Assembly (NCBI GenBank): GCA_028278135.1
Contig: JANQEW010000020.1
Span: 124,001-188,000, forward strand
Length of the DNA stretch: 64,000 nucleotides
From: Rhodospirillales bacterium
Lineage (GTDB): Bacteria > Pseudomonadota > Alphaproteobacteria > Rhodospirillales > Rhodospirillaceae
Direction of reading: 5' to 3'
Shown here: positions 18,179 through 27,841 of the stretch, piece after piece
Layout: each line of letters starts with the position of its first letter
Numbering within the stretch: the first letter of the stretch is position 1
The notes under the pieces: generated by a model
What the model saw: the letters and a program-made list of their open reading frames with translations, nothing else
The model's database searches: none
Told to the model about the DNA's origin: nothing
Translations under genes and position numbers: made by a program

Positions 18179-18721
18179 ATGCAGATGATTGGCAATGCTT
18201 CCTGCCTCTTGATAGTGGATGTCCAGGAACGCCTGATACCTGTCGTACACTCACCGCGCTCCGTCATCGTCGGCTGTGCCACGCTCATGCAGGCCGCCAA
18301 CATCATTGGCTGTCCAATCGTAGTCTCTGAACAATATGTCAGGGGGCTAGGCCCGACAGTTGGCAATCTGCGTTCCCTCGCCCCACAGGACTCATGCCTG
18401 GAAAAAACATCTTTTAGCTGTGCATCTGATGAGAGCATCATGACTCGCCTGAGCAGTTTTGGGCGTCGCCAAGTGGTCATGGCGGGTATTGAGACTCACG
18501 TGTGCGTGCTGCAAAGTGCCTTAGGTCTGAGGGAAAATGGCTTTGAAGTATTTGTGGTGGCAGAAGCCTGCTCATCGCGGCGGCCAGAATCTGAAAGAGC
18601 AGCGCTTGCTCGTATGGTGATGTGCGGGGTACATGTCGTGACAACTGAAATGGTTTTTTTCGAATGGCTTGGCAGTAAGAACCATCCAGCCTTCAAGGAG
18701 GTGCAGCAGCTTGTGAAATAA
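18179..18721 (+). CDS. Isochorismatase-family cysteine hydrolase
   Basis: A 180-residue protein with the catalytic triad of the family: Asp in LIVDVQERL (near residue 14), Lys in LEKTSFS (near 81), and the nucleophilic Cys in [12 protein letters not shown] (near 109), preceded by the usual cis-peptide region. Members hydrolyse isochorismate, nicotinamide or other amides. The length and the lack of a metal-binding DxH of nicotinamidases point to the YcaC-like branch of unknown substrate. trpS begins 40 bases downstream and may be co-transcribed. Confidence 0.93.
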   Translation: MQMIGNASCLLIVDVQERLIPVVHSPRSVIVGCATLMQAANIIGCPIVVSEQYVRGLGPTVGNLRSLAPQDSCLEKTSFSCASDESIMTRLSSFGRRQVVMAGIETHVCVLQSALGLRENGFEVFVVAEACSSRRPESERAALARMVMCGVHVVTTEMVFFEWLGSKNHPAFKEVQQLVK

Positions 18722-18761
18722 GCGCCGTGTTTTGTCAGCAGCAGCAGACACGAGGTTTTCT

Positions 18762-19763
18762 ATGGCACGTATTTTCTCTGGTGTACAGCCCACAGGTAAC
18801 CTGCATTTGGGGAACTATCTCGGAGCCATCCGCAACTGGGTCAAGTTGCAGAAGGACTATCCATGCTTGTTTTGTATTGTGGACATGCATGCTGTGACCG
18901 TCTCACAGGCACCGGCCGCACTCCGTCATAATACGCGGTGTGTTGCGGCTAGTCTCCTGGCTGCTGGTGTTGAGAGTGAACGCAACATTCTGTTTAGCCA
19001 AAGCGCTGTCCCGGGGCACGCCCAACTGGCTTGGGTTTTGAATTGTGTTGCTCGTTTTGGTTGGCTTAGCCGTATGACTCAATTTAAGGAAAAAGCCGCC
19101 GGCCAGGATCGCGAAAACGCCTCAGTAGGGTTATATGCGTATCCGACGCTAATGGCAGCAGACATTCTGTTGTACAGGGCTACCCACGTTCCGGTGGGCG
19201 CAGATCAGAAGCAGCACTTGGAACTGACACGTGACATCGCACAGAGATTCAACAACATCTTTGGCAAAAATTTCTTTCCCATCCCAGAACCAATCATCGT
19301 GCACCCAGCCACTCGCATTATGAGCCTGCGTGATGCCTCCAAGAAAATGAGTAAGTCCGATCCGTCTGACTATGCGCGCATCAACCTGACAGATGACGCT
19401 GACACCATTGCCTTAAAAGTGCGTAAGGCAAAGACAGATCCTGCACCTCTACCGGATACGCTGACAGCCTTACAAAAAAGGCCAGAAGCAGCCAACCTGC
19501 TGGGACTCTATGCGACCCTCGCCGATCTCTCACCAGAGGAAGCCCTGACTCACCACGCCGGTCGCAGATTTGCCGACTTTAAGAAGGATCTGACGGAGCT
19601 CACCGTATCGGTGCTCGCTCCTATGACAGCTGAGGTCAAAAGGCTACTCGCCGCTCCAGATCACCTTGACTCCATCCTGCGACATGGGGCGCAACGTGCA
19701 GACACCCTTGCCGGCCCTATCTTGGCAGCTGTATACGACCTTATCGGCTTTCTGCGAGTCTAA
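18762..19763 (+). CDS. trpS: Tryptophanyl-tRNA synthetase
   Basis: A class I synthetase of 333 residues that charges tRNA-Trp. The HIGH-like signature is [10 protein letters not shown] near residue 14 and the KMSKS loop is [10 protein letters not shown] near 200. The frame opens 30 bases earlier, but GAGG six bases before the ATG at 18762 and the family N-terminus [12 protein letters not shown] decide the start. In many alphaproteobacteria murJ precedes trpS. Here an isochorismatase-fold gene occupies that place. Confidence 0.97.
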   Translation: MARIFSGVQPTGNLHLGNYLGAIRNWVKLQKDYPCLFCIVDMHAVTVSQAPAALRHNTRCVAASLLAAGVESERNILFSQSAVPGHAQLAWVLNCVARFGWLSRMTQFKEKAAGQDRENASVGLYAYPTLMAADILLYRATHVPVGADQKQHLELTRDIAQRFNNIFGKNFFPIPEPIIVHPATRIMSLRDASKKMSKSDPSDYARINLTDDADTIALKVRKAKTDPAPLPDTLTALQKRPEAANLLGLYATLADLSPEEALTHHAGRRFADFKKDLTELTVSVLAPMTAEVKRLLAAPDHLDSILRHGAQRADTLAGPILAAVYDLIGFLRV

Positions 19764-19821
19764 GAAACCCATGAGACAGGCTCTTACTTTTACTTCACGC
19801 CTTGGCCATCCTGTACAGCCT

Positions 19822-20616
19822 TCACTTCTTGCCTATGGAAGACCAAGCACTGCCCAGTACAAGCCACTGATAGGTAAATGAGAGAAAGGCCGCGCTACTC
19901 ATTATAGCAATGAATGTCACGATAAGCCCGAAGATGTCTACAAAGATGGCAATGCTCGTCAGTCCTTTTACCTGTAAGATAGCAACAACTACTATCAGCT
20001 GCTGTGCGATCAGGACTGAAGGCATACCGGATAAAGCCATACCAAGTATAATGCGGGCAGTCTGTCCACGACTTGCATTCCAAACGTGTAATGGAAAACG
20101 TTTACCTGAGACTGCCAGGTCAGGAAAAGCCAGGGATACACGAGCATAGAGGACAAGACTCGTGAGAGAAGCCAAAACAACTGCGCTGGCACCTATGATT
20201 CCGCCTCGGCTCTCTAACCCCACGGCACGCATCAGGCCTGTCAACAAGAGCATGATACAAGCAACGGCAAAACCAACCACCAAGAGAGCTAAGAGGTAAT
20301 GAAACTCGCGGCGACCAAAGTGGACAGAACGTAAGCCGGCAGGCCACTCGCCAAGGATAATGATCCTGTGACACAGCACAGAGACAGCGCTGCTAGCCAC
20401 GAGATTGGTCACAATGAGGATCCACAAAGCTGATGGCACTTCGTCCTCGACTGTCAGTCCGCTACTGACCCCCGTCGCTGCCCGTCCAGCAATATAAACT
20501 ACGCCTATCCACGGCCACGTGGCTGCCAGCAGCGGACGCAAGCCTGTTAGAACAAATGCATAGCTTCTGGCAACCAGTGGGAGGAGCGGGAGCGGCCCCC
20601 TATTCTGTTCAGCCAT
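19822..20616 (-). CDS. Polytopic membrane protein of unknown function
   Basis: A 264-residue protein with about six hydrophobic helices separated by short loops. Between the second and third helices is CHRIIILGEWPAGLRSVHFGRREFHYL, and a later segment PLHVWNASRGQTARIILG resembles alphaproteobacterial hypothetical proteins with a DUF975-like or GDPD-membrane-domain-like plan. AAGGAG six bases before the ATG at 20616 fixes the start. It converges on trpS. No enzyme residues are visible. Confidence 0.8.
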   Translation of the reverse strand: MAEQNRGPLPLLPLVARSYAFVLTGLRPLLAATWPWIGVVYIAGRAATGVSSGLTVEDEVPSALWILIVTNLVASSAVSVLCHRIIILGEWPAGLRSVHFGRREFHYLLALLVVGFAVACIMLLLTGLMRAVGLESRGGIIGASAVVLASLTSLVLYARVSLAFPDLAVSGKRFPLHVWNASRGQTARIILGMALSGMPSVLIAQQLIVVVAILQVKGLTSIAIFVDIFGLIVTFIAIMSSAAFLSFTYQWLVLGSAWSSIGKK

Positions 20617-21034
20617 GCCTGTCTCCTTACCCAAGGGGTATGTTGAAGCTTAGTATGAGGGGCATTTGTCACGTGTCGTGACACTGCTGCGTCTCTCTGT
20701 ATTTTTTTTCATCCTCTGTAGGAGAACGTTTCGTGTTCTTTGGAAAGACATCAGACCCACGTGGGGAACCTGGTTAGGTAGAACACTTTATTTCTCAATT
20801 TCTCAAGGTCACAAGGTCACACAGTATGATAGAATGATGGTCTGATTACTCTCTGCGAGAGACCGATATCCAGCTGTGGACGCCTTACACATAGAGCACT
20901 CCTCTCATCACGTGTCTACGTGTTAGCATCTCTAGACAAGAGCCTCTGGAACAAAGAGGCAGCGTACAAGCCTTCTGGTACATTAAAAGAAAAATTTGTG
21001 CTTTGCTATAGCTCCAGAAAGAAGGGGAAGAGTC
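20617..21034. other. 418-base intergenic region
   Basis: Divergent promoter region with no recognised gene. It contains two adjacent tiny tandem duplications at 20790-20820 (ATTTCTCA twice, overlapping AAGGTCAC twice), and a T8 run near 20703. GGGGAAG precedes the downstream GTG start. Confidence 0.5.
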
Positions 21035-22027
21035 GTGACCGTTGAACATCCTTTCGCTCAGTATATCCGAATTCTTGGTAAGGGTCCGCACCTGTCACGG
21101 GCTCTCACAGAAGAGGAAACGACCGCAGCAGTCCGTATGGTGATGTCTGATGAGATAGAGCCTGTCCAACTAGGCGCCTTCTTGTGTCTTCTACGCGTTA
21201 AGACAGAAACAGCTGCGGAGGTCGCAGGGTTTGTGCGCGGTATCCGTGCTTTCCTTCAGACGCCTGCGATAAGGGTGGATATTGATTGGCCGACCTATGC
21301 TGGCAAGGCACGGCAACTGCCGTGGTACTTGTTAGCGGCGTTGTTGCTGGCTGACAGCGGAGTGCGGATCTTAATGCATGGCACAGACAGCCATACAGCA
21401 GGACGGGTGTATGCCCGTGAGGGGTTACGGACCCTTGGCATTGAACCGGCGTCCTCTATGACAGAGGCTGGTGCTCATCTCCAAGCCTGGAATTTCGCGT
21501 TTTTGCCTCTGGACGCTTTTGCTCCTAAGCTGCACGCGCTTCTGGCTCTCCGCTCCCTGCTCGGGGTTCGCTCGCCCATCCATACAATGGCCCGCCAGGT
21601 TAACCCTTTAGATGCGCCCTATCAGGTGCTGAGCGTCACACACCCCCCTTATGGGCCAGTTCACCAAGCGGCCGCTGTTCTTCTCAGGCAGCCGCACATG
21701 GTTGTGTTTAAGGGAGAGGGGGGAGAAGCAGAACGGCGTCCAACAAAGCCAGTGGAAATCTCTTACGTACGCGACGGGCACAGTGCCACAAATCACTGGC
21801 CCGCTTTACTCTCTGAGTCCGTTCAGCCTGTAGAGACAGACATGAATCTCGCACGTCTCGGCCAACTGTGGCGGGGTGAGAGCACAGACAGCTACGCTAC
21901 AACAACAATTATCGGAACAGTAGCGATTGTATTATTTTTACTCAATCGGGTGAGCGACAATCAGTCCGCCCATGCCTTGGCAACTGCCATGTGGAACGAG
22001 CGGCGACGAGAGCGATTCCCTGCATAA
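21035..22027 (+). CDS. TrpD2/YbiB-like phosphoribosyltransferase-fold protein
   Basis: A 330-residue relative of anthranilate phosphoribosyltransferase. The N-terminal helical domain (SRALTEEETTAAVRMVMSDEIEPVQLGAFLCLLRVK) matches the TrpD2/YbiB group. The following domain has MHGTDSHTAGR where true TrpD has its glycine-rich PRPP motif. TrpD2 proteins bind nucleic acids in vitro and have no proven reaction. The GTG start at 21035 is supported by GGGGAAGAG just upstream. The CobB-like gene starts 36 bases downstream, forming a pair seen in other proteobacteria near sirohaem genes (from memory). Confidence 0.85.
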   Translation: MTVEHPFAQYIRILGKGPHLSRALTEEETTAAVRMVMSDEIEPVQLGAFLCLLRVKTETAAEVAGFVRGIRAFLQTPAIRVDIDWPTYAGKARQLPWYLLAALLLADSGVRILMHGTDSHTAGRVYAREGLRTLGIEPASSMTEAGAHLQAWNFAFLPLDAFAPKLHALLALRSLLGVRSPIHTMARQVNPLDAPYQVLSVTHPPYGPVHQAAAVLLRQPHMVVFKGEGGEAERRPTKPVEISYVRDGHSATNHWPALLSESVQPVETDMNLARLGQLWRGESTDSYATTTIIGTVAIVLFLLNRVSDNQSAHALATAMWNERRRERFPA

Positions 22028-22063
22028 CTCCTGATTCCCTACCCTACATAAGGGCATCGTGCG

Positions 22064-23515
22064 ATGCGTTGTCTGTACGTCTCCGCTGCACAGAAATCTT
22101 CAGGAAAGACTGCTCTATCCATTGGCCTGTGCGCTGCTTTTGCCAAGCGTGGATTATCTGTACAGCCCTTTAAGAAAGGGCCAGATTATATCGATCCCAT
22201 GTGGCTCTCGGCCGCTGCCGGCCGTACTTGTTGGAATCTCGACTTCCACACGCAGAGTCATGCTGCCATCTTAGCCACTGTCTCTCGGCATACGGTCAAT
22301 GCTGATGTTGCCCTTATAGAGGGCAACAAGGGATTGCACGACGGAGTAGACTTAGAAGGTCTAGACTCTTCAGCCGCCTTGGCGAGACTTGTCGGCGCCG
22401 CGGTGGTGCTAGTCATCAATGCTTCCGGCATGACTCGGGGCATTGCCCCGCTGTTGATGGGGTACCAGGTATTCAATACAAAAGTGCACAAAGTGCACAT
22501 TGGCGGCATCATACTCAACAAGGTTTCAGGGTGCCGCCATGAAAGCAAGCTGAGAGCTGCTGTTGAGCGTTATGTTGGTATACCCGTGCTGGGTGCAGTC
22601 CATGTTTCCCAGGATCTGAACATCGCTGAGCGGCATTTGGGGCTTATGCCTTCTAACGAGCATAGCGAAGCGAGAGCGGTCATCGACCGCATCCGCGACG
22701 CTGTCGAACGACAGGTGGACATTGAAAGCGTGCTCGCAGCGGCAACACTCGAGGAAAAACAATTGAAAAGGAATAATGATAAAATCATTCCTCCCATTGT
22801 ATATTCTCCTCGAGTCCGCATTGCCCTGGCCTGTGACGCAGCATTCGGATTTTACTACCCTGATGACCTATCAGCTCTGGCGGCCGCTGGAGCTGAGGTC
22901 GTGGCCTTCGATACCCTCAGGGATTCTTGTTTCCCGTCCAATGTCGACGGACTCTTTATCGGTGGCGGTTTTCCAGAGATGCACATGGCCGCACTTGAGG
23001 CTAACAAAAATTTGCGCGTTGCAATCCGTCAAGCCTTAGAATCTGGTCTACCCACCTACGCTGAATGCGGCGGACTTATGTACTTGTCTCGGCAAATCAC
23101 CTGGCAAGGAGACACGTGTGCCATGGTTGGTGTTATTGCCGCCGATACCATCATGCATGATCGTCCCCATGGCCGCGGGTACATGCACATAGTCGAAACC
23201 GCCGCTATGCCCTGGCCAGGCCGTAATTCTGTCGTCGTCCATGCAGCGCACGAATTTCATCACTCCAGCCTGGAAAATCTGGAGGGGGGTGTTCAGTTTG
23301 CCTATGATGTAGTGCGTGGTGAGGGGATTACTGGTCGGCATGATGGAATTGTCACCCAGAATACACTGGCCACCTATGCACATAGACGCTCCGTCGGTGC
23401 TCGCCCCTGGGGGGGGCGTTTCGTGGCCTTCGTCGAGGCCTGTCGTGCCAGCAGGAGGGTGCGAATACCCCACAGGAGACATGAGACGCACTCTGACAGT
23501 AGTCGGAGTGCCTGA
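22064..23515 (+). CDS. cobB: CobB/CbiA-family a,c-diamide synthase (possibly DsrN-like)
   Basis: A glutamine-dependent amidotransferase of 483 residues. The N-terminal dethiobiotin-synthetase-like ATPase domain has SSGKTALSIGL and KKGPDYIDP, and the C-terminal class I glutaminase has TYAECGGLMYL with the nucleophilic Cys. The second motif reads EGNKGLHDGVDLEG rather than the EGVMGLFDG of textbook CobB. That variant recalls DsrN-type proteins, which amidate sirohaem in sulphur bacteria. Both activities amidate tetrapyrrole acetate side chains. Its pairing with a TrpD2-like gene, away from cobI-cobJ, leaves the substrate open. The C-terminus is arginine/serine-rich beyond the family end. Confidence 0.88.
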   Translation: MRCLYVSAAQKSSGKTALSIGLCAAFAKRGLSVQPFKKGPDYIDPMWLSAAAGRTCWNLDFHTQSHAAILATVSRHTVNADVALIEGNKGLHDGVDLEGLDSSAALARLVGAAVVLVINASGMTRGIAPLLMGYQVFNTKVHKVHIGGIILNKVSGCRHESKLRAAVERYVGIPVLGAVHVSQDLNIAERHLGLMPSNEHSEARAVIDRIRDAVERQVDIESVLAAATLEEKQLKRNNDKIIPPIVYSPRVRIALACDAAFGFYYPDDLSALAAAGAEVVAFDTLRDSCFPSNVDGLFIGGGFPEMHMAALEANKNLRVAIRQALESGLPTYAECGGLMYLSRQITWQGDTCAMVGVIAADTIMHDRPHGRGYMHIVETAAMPWPGRNSVVVHAAHEFHHSSLENLEGGVQFAYDVVRGEGITGRHDGIVTQNTLATYAHRRSVGARPWGGRFVAFVEACRASRRVRIPHRRHETHSDSSRSA

Positions 23516-23733
23516 TGGAGTGCCAGGTACACTTCCTGTACTGTTTCGCTGCTGACAGACTTCCATGGGGGTAGGAGGGGCGGAACAGCGCACTCCTGTC
23601 TTCCGTGAGACTTGCAGTCTCAGGGACGATCGTTGATAATGCTCTCTTGATTCAGGTGCTTCAGGCTCTTGCTCGGCATACTGAGTGAGAATACTGCGCT
23701 GCTCCTCTCTTGGGAACTTGGGAAGATTAGTTC

Positions 23734-24882
23734 ATGGCCATCCCGCTTATCCAGCAGATCCGTGTTGGAAGCTATATTCTCAAACAGCGATTGAAAGGCG
23801 TCGCGCGCTACCCCCTTGTGCTGATGCTGGAACCATTGTTCCGCTGCAACCTGGCCTGTACGGGATGTGGAAAAATTGCCTACCCGGAAGATATTCTCAA
23901 TAGGCGCCTTTCAGTTGAAGAATGTCTGCAAGCCGTTGACGAGTGTGGCGCTCCTGTCGTCTCTATTCCCGGCGGAGAGCCCCTCCTGCACAGGGAAATC
24001 GGTCTGATTATTTCCGGCTTGGTAGCACGGAAGAAATTCGTCTATCTCTGTACAAATGCTCTGCTCCTGGAGAAAAGGCTTGGTCTTTTCACGCCTTCGC
24101 CTTACCTGACATTTCAGATTCATCTGGATGGAGACCGCGCGCAGCACGACAGCGCCGTCGCTCAGCAAGGAGTCTATGACCGCGCAATATTCGCTATACG
24201 TGTTGCTAGAGGACGTGGTTTTCGCATTAATATTAACTGTACCCTGTATGACACTAGTGATGTTGAGCGTACGGCCCGATTCTTCACATTTCTCTGCCGC
24301 GATTTAGGAGTCGAGGGCATTACTCTTTCTCCTGGATTTGCCTACGGAAACGCACCTCTCCAGAATCAGTTCTTGTCTCGTCAGATGAGTCGAGAGTTCT
24401 TTCGCAAACTTTTCACTCTGAAAAAGAAATGGCGCTTCAGCCATTCGGCGTTATTTCTCGATTTTCTCGCTGGTAATCAGAGCTATCAATGTACGCCATG
24501 GGGCAATCCCACACGTAACGTCTTCGGCTGGCAGAGACCGTGTTATCTGCTAGGGGATGGCTACGCCGCGACTTTCCAGGACTTAATGGAAGAGACGGAC
24601 TGGAGCGCCTATGGGACGGGTCTTAACCCGGCGTGTGACAACTGCATGATGCATTGCGGATTTGAACCGACCGCCGTGCTCGACACACTGTTGCACCCAT
24701 GGAAAGCGCTGAAAGCAGCTATTTGGGGTCCACGCACAAGGGGCGCGATGGCTCCAGAGATGCCACAAATGACGGCGAAGGCCGCAACCGGGCAAGCTGC
24801 GGCCCCCCCCTCCTCAGGGGAGCCCCCCTCCTCAGGGGAGGAAGGCGCAATCAGCACCGGCCAGCTCGGCAACACGGCTTAG
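23734..24882 (+). CDS. hpnH: Hopanoid biosynthesis radical SAM protein HpnH (adenosylhopane synthase)
   Basis: HpnH joins the 5'-deoxyadenosyl radical to diploptene to give adenosylhopane, the first step of extended hopanoid side chains. The 382 residues open with MAIPLIQQIRVGSYIL and carry the radical-SAM CNLACTGC near residue 38, PGGEPLLH near 79, and a Cys-rich region CDNCMMHCGFEP near 298. The last 30 residues are an Ala/Pro/Gly tail containing PPSSGE twice, produced by an 18-bp tandem duplication, and are probably dispensable. The tail is encoded opposite the end of hpnG (51-base overlap). Confidence 0.96.
   Translation: MAIPLIQQIRVGSYILKQRLKGVARYPLVLMLEPLFRCNLACTGCGKIAYPEDILNRRLSVEECLQAVDECGAPVVSIPGGEPLLHREIGLIISGLVARKKFVYLCTNALLLEKRLGLFTPSPYLTFQIHLDGDRAQHDSAVAQQGVYDRAIFAIRVARGRGFRININCTLYDTSDVERTARFFTFLCRDLGVEGITLSPGFAYGNAPLQNQFLSRQMSREFFRKLFTLKKKWRFSHSALFLDFLAGNQSYQCTPWGNPTRNVFGWQRPCYLLGDGYAATFQDLMEETDWSAYGTGLNPACDNCMMHCGFEPTAVLDTLLHPWKALKAAIWGPRTRGAMAPEMPQMTAKAATGQAAAPPSSGEPPSSGEEGAISTGQLGNTA
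24805..24840. repeat. 18-bp perfect tandem duplication forming two hairpins
   Basis: CCCCCCTCCTCAGGGGAG occurs twice. Each copy contains CCCCT/AGGGG around a four-base loop, so two identical stem-loops stand side by side at the convergent 3' ends of hpnH and hpnG. A bidirectional transcription barrier is possible. Confidence 0.95.
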
Positions 24883-25521
24883 TACTGTAAAGGCACGACG
24901 GCTGTCCCATAACAACCTCATGAGGTCTGGCCACTGAGCAGGCTGGCGCGCTAAGGCGCGCAGCCCTCGAAAGGGACTAATGTATCCGTTGGAGTCCACA
25001 CTGGATAAGACGGCAGGTGGCAACGTTCTTTCTGCAGGGTCCGCTGTCACCCGCACGACCACAAAGGGCAAGCCTACGCTTCTTGCACACAGGGCCACAG
25101 CGCCACTCTCCATATCCACAGCTCCAGCACCAGTGTCCGCCGCTAGCCTTTTCCGCGCATCGACGGTAGCGATAACATGATCACTTGTTGCAATTGTTAC
25201 AATTCTCGGTTTGAGACTTTTTAAGCGTGTGTGCAGACGCTCCCGCCAGGGCGTGTGAGGAAAAAATAGCCTGTGCCCATTGGTGGCGGTCTGCACCACC
25301 ACTGTGTTTGCCAGTACCACAGTACCGGGCCGCAGCGCTGGCGTGATTCCCCCTGCGAGACCGAAGCTGACAAGCCCTGTGACGCCTCGTTGCACAAGGG
25401 TCTCTGCCGCACGGGCAGCCTGTCTTGGGCCATATCCGGCTGCTGCGGTACACGTACACGCAAGGGATTCGCGTGCCCAGCAGCGTGCCTCAGCGGACAG
25501 GCCCGTGACGATTCCGATCAT
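24832..25521 (-). CDS. hpnG: Hopanoid-associated phosphorylase HpnG
   Basis: A nucleoside-phosphorylase-fold protein that removes adenine from adenosylhopane to give ribosylhopane phosphate. Motifs are IVTGLSAEARC at the N-terminus, SFGLAGGITPALRPGTVVLA near residue 70, and the active-site DMESGAVA near 160. The frame is open 58 codons upstream into rlmE, but the ATG at 25521 gives the family N-terminus and 229 residues. It faces hpnH, whereas the two are usually codirectional. No squalene-hopene cyclase (hpnF) or hpnCDE is in the window. Confidence 0.93.
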   Translation of the reverse strand: MIGIVTGLSAEARCWARESLACTCTAAAGYGPRQAARAAETLVQRGVTGLVSFGLAGGITPALRPGTVVLANTVVVQTATNGHRLFFPHTPWRERLHTRLKSLKPRIVTIATSDHVIATVDARKRLAADTGAGAVDMESGAVALCARSVGLPFVVVRVTADPAERTLPPAVLSSVDSNGYISPFRGLRALARQPAQWPDLMRLLWDSRRAFTVLSRVAELAGADCAFLP

Positions 25522-25621
25522 CGCAACTCTTGTCAGATCCCCAGTGCCATAGAGTCTCCTTGAGAGACTCTCTCTTCGCAGCCGCAAAAGAGTACAGAAA
25601 GAGTACCACAAGTGCCTATGA

Positions 25622-26506
25622 TCAGGCAAGGCCGAAAGGCGTCCCGCAGCACCGCGGCGGCGGCTCAGGCGCTGCTGCTGAGGCGGGGCCTTCATGTTGA
25701 GCGTGGAGCGGTCTCACCGCTTGGTGAAAGCCTTGTGCCACCAGGTAAATCTCCGCTGATTCCTTGCGGCTAGCCGGTGGTTTGATATGCCTGACTGAAG
25801 TGAAGTGACGCTTCATGTCCGCTAGGAGAGCGGACTCTATCCCGCTCTGAAAGATCTTAGCGACGAAGCTCCCACCGGGCGCCAGGACGTCAAGTGCAAA
25901 CACATAAGCGGCTTCAACAAGTGTCAGAATGCGCAGCTGATCCGTTTGTTGGTGTCCCGTGGTGTTAGGGGACAGGTCGGATAGAATCACATTGGCTTTT
26001 CCATTGCCTAGGGCTTGTTTGAGCAGACGCGCACTGTCAGCTGCCATCACGTCACACGTCAGACAGGTTGCGCCTGGTACCGTGGTCCAGGCGTTGCGGT
26101 CAACGGCGACCACGTGACCACACAATTCTGTATGGTGAGAAAAAACAGCTTCTACAGCGACCTGAGTCCACCCACCTGGTGCGGCGCCCAGGTCCACCAC
26201 TTGCTGGCCAGGCTTCAGAAGGCGCAGCTTTCTGTCCATCTCCAGCAGTTTGAAGGCAGAGCGAGACCGATAGCCGAGCCGACGGGCCTCTGCCACATAA
26301 GGGTCATGGAAATGCCTTTGCATCCATAGCGAGGACAGGGACGCGCCACGCCCACGTGCCTTATTCAATTCCCTGGACGCTCTGCTGCCACTGCCAGAAG
26401 AATTGTTCCGCCGTCTGCCTGCTGAACGGCAGTCCCTGCGTCGGAACCCCTGCTGAGCTGGCGGCGCACAGCCTAACGCGCTCCACTCACGGCGATGATT
26501 CTTCAC
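25622..26506 (-). CDS. rlmE: 23S rRNA (uridine-2'-O-)-methyltransferase
   Basis: RlmE/FtsJ methylates U2552 in the peptidyl-transferase A loop late in 50S assembly. The core shows GYRSRSAFKLLE, SAM-binding VDLGAAPGGWTQVA, ILSDLSPN, FVAKIFQ and ESAEIYLVA, so the K-D-K-E catalytic residues are all present. The frame is 294 residues from a GTG at 26506. A basic Arg/Ser-rich N-terminal extension and a Pro/Ala/Cys-rich tail make it longer than the usual 210-250, so the true start may lie inside the extension. It begins 18 bases after the hslU stop and is likely co-transcribed. Confidence 0.94.
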   Translation of the reverse strand: MKNHRREWSALGCAPPAQQGFRRRDCRSAGRRRNNSSGSGSRASRELNKARGRGASLSSLWMQRHFHDPYVAEARRLGYRSRSAFKLLEMDRKLRLLKPGQQVVDLGAAPGGWTQVAVEAVFSHHTELCGHVVAVDRNAWTTVPGATCLTCDVMAADSARLLKQALGNGKANVILSDLSPNTTGHQQTDQLRILTLVEAAYVFALDVLAPGGSFVAKIFQSGIESALLADMKRHFTSVRHIKPPASRKESAEIYLVAQGFHQAVRPLHAQHEGPASAAAPEPPPRCCGTPFGLA

Positions 26507-26524
26507 TTCACAGACTTCACGACT

Positions 26525-27841
26525 TCACAGAATGAACTTGCTCAGGTCGGCGTTCTCAGCCAAGCCCCCAACACGTTCATGAACCATATCTGCTGCGATG
26601 CAGATACGCTCTCCAGGCCTGTCTGTGGCTGTAAAGCTAATATCATCTAGAAGCCGTTCGAGAACGGTATGCAACCGACGAGCCCCTATATTCTCAACGT
26701 TGCGGTTAATCTCTGCAGCTAAATCGGCGATGACAGCGATCGCTTCATTGGTGAAATCAAGCGTGACAGACTCTGTCGCCAAAAGCGCTCTGTACTGCTT
26801 GATCAGACTGGTTTCTGGCTCCGTGAGGATACGGATAAAATCTTCACGTGTTAAGGCCTGTAACTCAACACGGATAGGTAATCGTCCTTGCAGTTCAGGC
26901 AGAAGATCTGCCGGCTTTGACAAGTGAAACGCACCAGAGGCAATGAACAAAATATGATCAGTCTTGACACTGCCGTGCTTCGTAACCACTGTCGTGCCTT
27001 CAATCAAGGGCAACAGATCCCGCTGAACGCCTTCACGGGAGACATCACCGCCGCCCAGGCGTTCTTCACCGCGGCCACAGATTTTATCGACCTCATCGAG
27101 GAAGACGATTCCATGGTTTTCTACGGCGTCAATAGCCTCTCTCACAACCTTCTCCTGATCCAACAGCTTATCGCTTTCCTCTGCAATCAGGAGTTCGTGT
27201 GCATCTCCCACGCTCACCCGCCGTGTCCTCGTCCGACCACTGAACATTTTGCCGAACAAATCATTAAGATTCAGCATCCCCATCTGGACACCAGGAATAC
27301 CAGGAACATCCATTGTAGGCATGTTCATCGCGCCGCTCTCTTGGAGTTCTATTTCAATTTCCCTCTCGTTGAGCTGATTCTCTCGCAGCATCTTGCGGAA
27401 TTTCGCGCGTGTCTCCATCTGAGCTGAGGTGCCAACTAATGCATCAAGCACTCTTTCCTCAGCAAGGCTTTCTGCTTTAGCTCGCACCTGGTGGCGTACC
27501 TTTTCCCTGGTGATGGTGATAGCGGTTTCCACAAGATCTCTGACAATACTTTCTACATCTCTACCTACATACCCAACTTCCGTGAACTTTGTGGCTTCAA
27601 CCTTCAGGAAAGGCGCTTGCGCCAGGCGGGCCAAACGGCGGGCAATCTCAGTTTTTCCAACACCTGTGGGACCGATCATGAGGATGTTTTTCGGTAATAC
27701 CTCCTCACGCAGTGAGTCAGAGAGCTGTTGGCGTCGCCAGCGGTTGCGGAGGGCAACCGCAACGGCACGTTTTGCCTCCTCTTGACCAACAATAAAGCGG
27801 TCCAGTTCAGAGACAATCTCACGGGGAGTCAAGGATGTCAT
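26525..27841 (-). CDS. hslU: ATP-dependent protease ATPase subunit HslU
   Basis: HslU is the AAA+ unfoldase that feeds substrates into the HslV peptidase. The 438 residues have the N-terminal [16 protein letters not shown], Walker [12 protein letters not shown] near 60, the pore-loop [14 protein letters not shown] near 90, the intermediate domain, Walker [10 protein letters not shown], and the C-terminal LSKFIL that docks into HslV. Its start overlaps the hslV stop by four bases. Length is standard. Confidence 0.98.
   Translation of the reverse strand: MTSLTPREIVSELDRFIVGQEEAKRAVAVALRNRWRRQQLSDSLREEVLPKNILMIGPTGVGKTEIARRLARLAQAPFLKVEATKFTEVGYVGRDVESIVRDLVETAITITREKVRHQVRAKAESLAEERVLDALVGTSAQMETRAKFRKMLRENQLNEREIEIELQESGAMNMPTMDVPGIPGVQMGMLNLNDLFGKMFSGRTRTRRVSVGDAHELLIAEESDKLLDQEKVVREAIDAVENHGIVFLDEVDKICGRGEERLGGGDVSREGVQRDLLPLIEGTTVVTKHGSVKTDHILFIASGAFHLSKPADLLPELQGRLPIRVELQALTREDFIRILTEPETSLIKQYRALLATESVTLDFTNEAIAVIADLAAEINRNVENIGARRLHTVLERLLDDISFTATDRPGERICIAADMVHERVGGLAENADLSKFIL

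Noticed and set aside
23488-23511. GCACTC...GAGTGC inverted repeat as an HrcA (CIRCE) operator
   Set aside because: The spacing is 12 instead of 9 bases, the outer TTA/TAA arms are missing, and it lies inside the end of the cobB-like gene.
23048-23593. Minus-strand open frame of 181 codons
   Set aside because: It lies antisense to the cobB-like gene, has low-complexity Pro/Thr/Gly composition and no family resemblance. It is a shadow frame.
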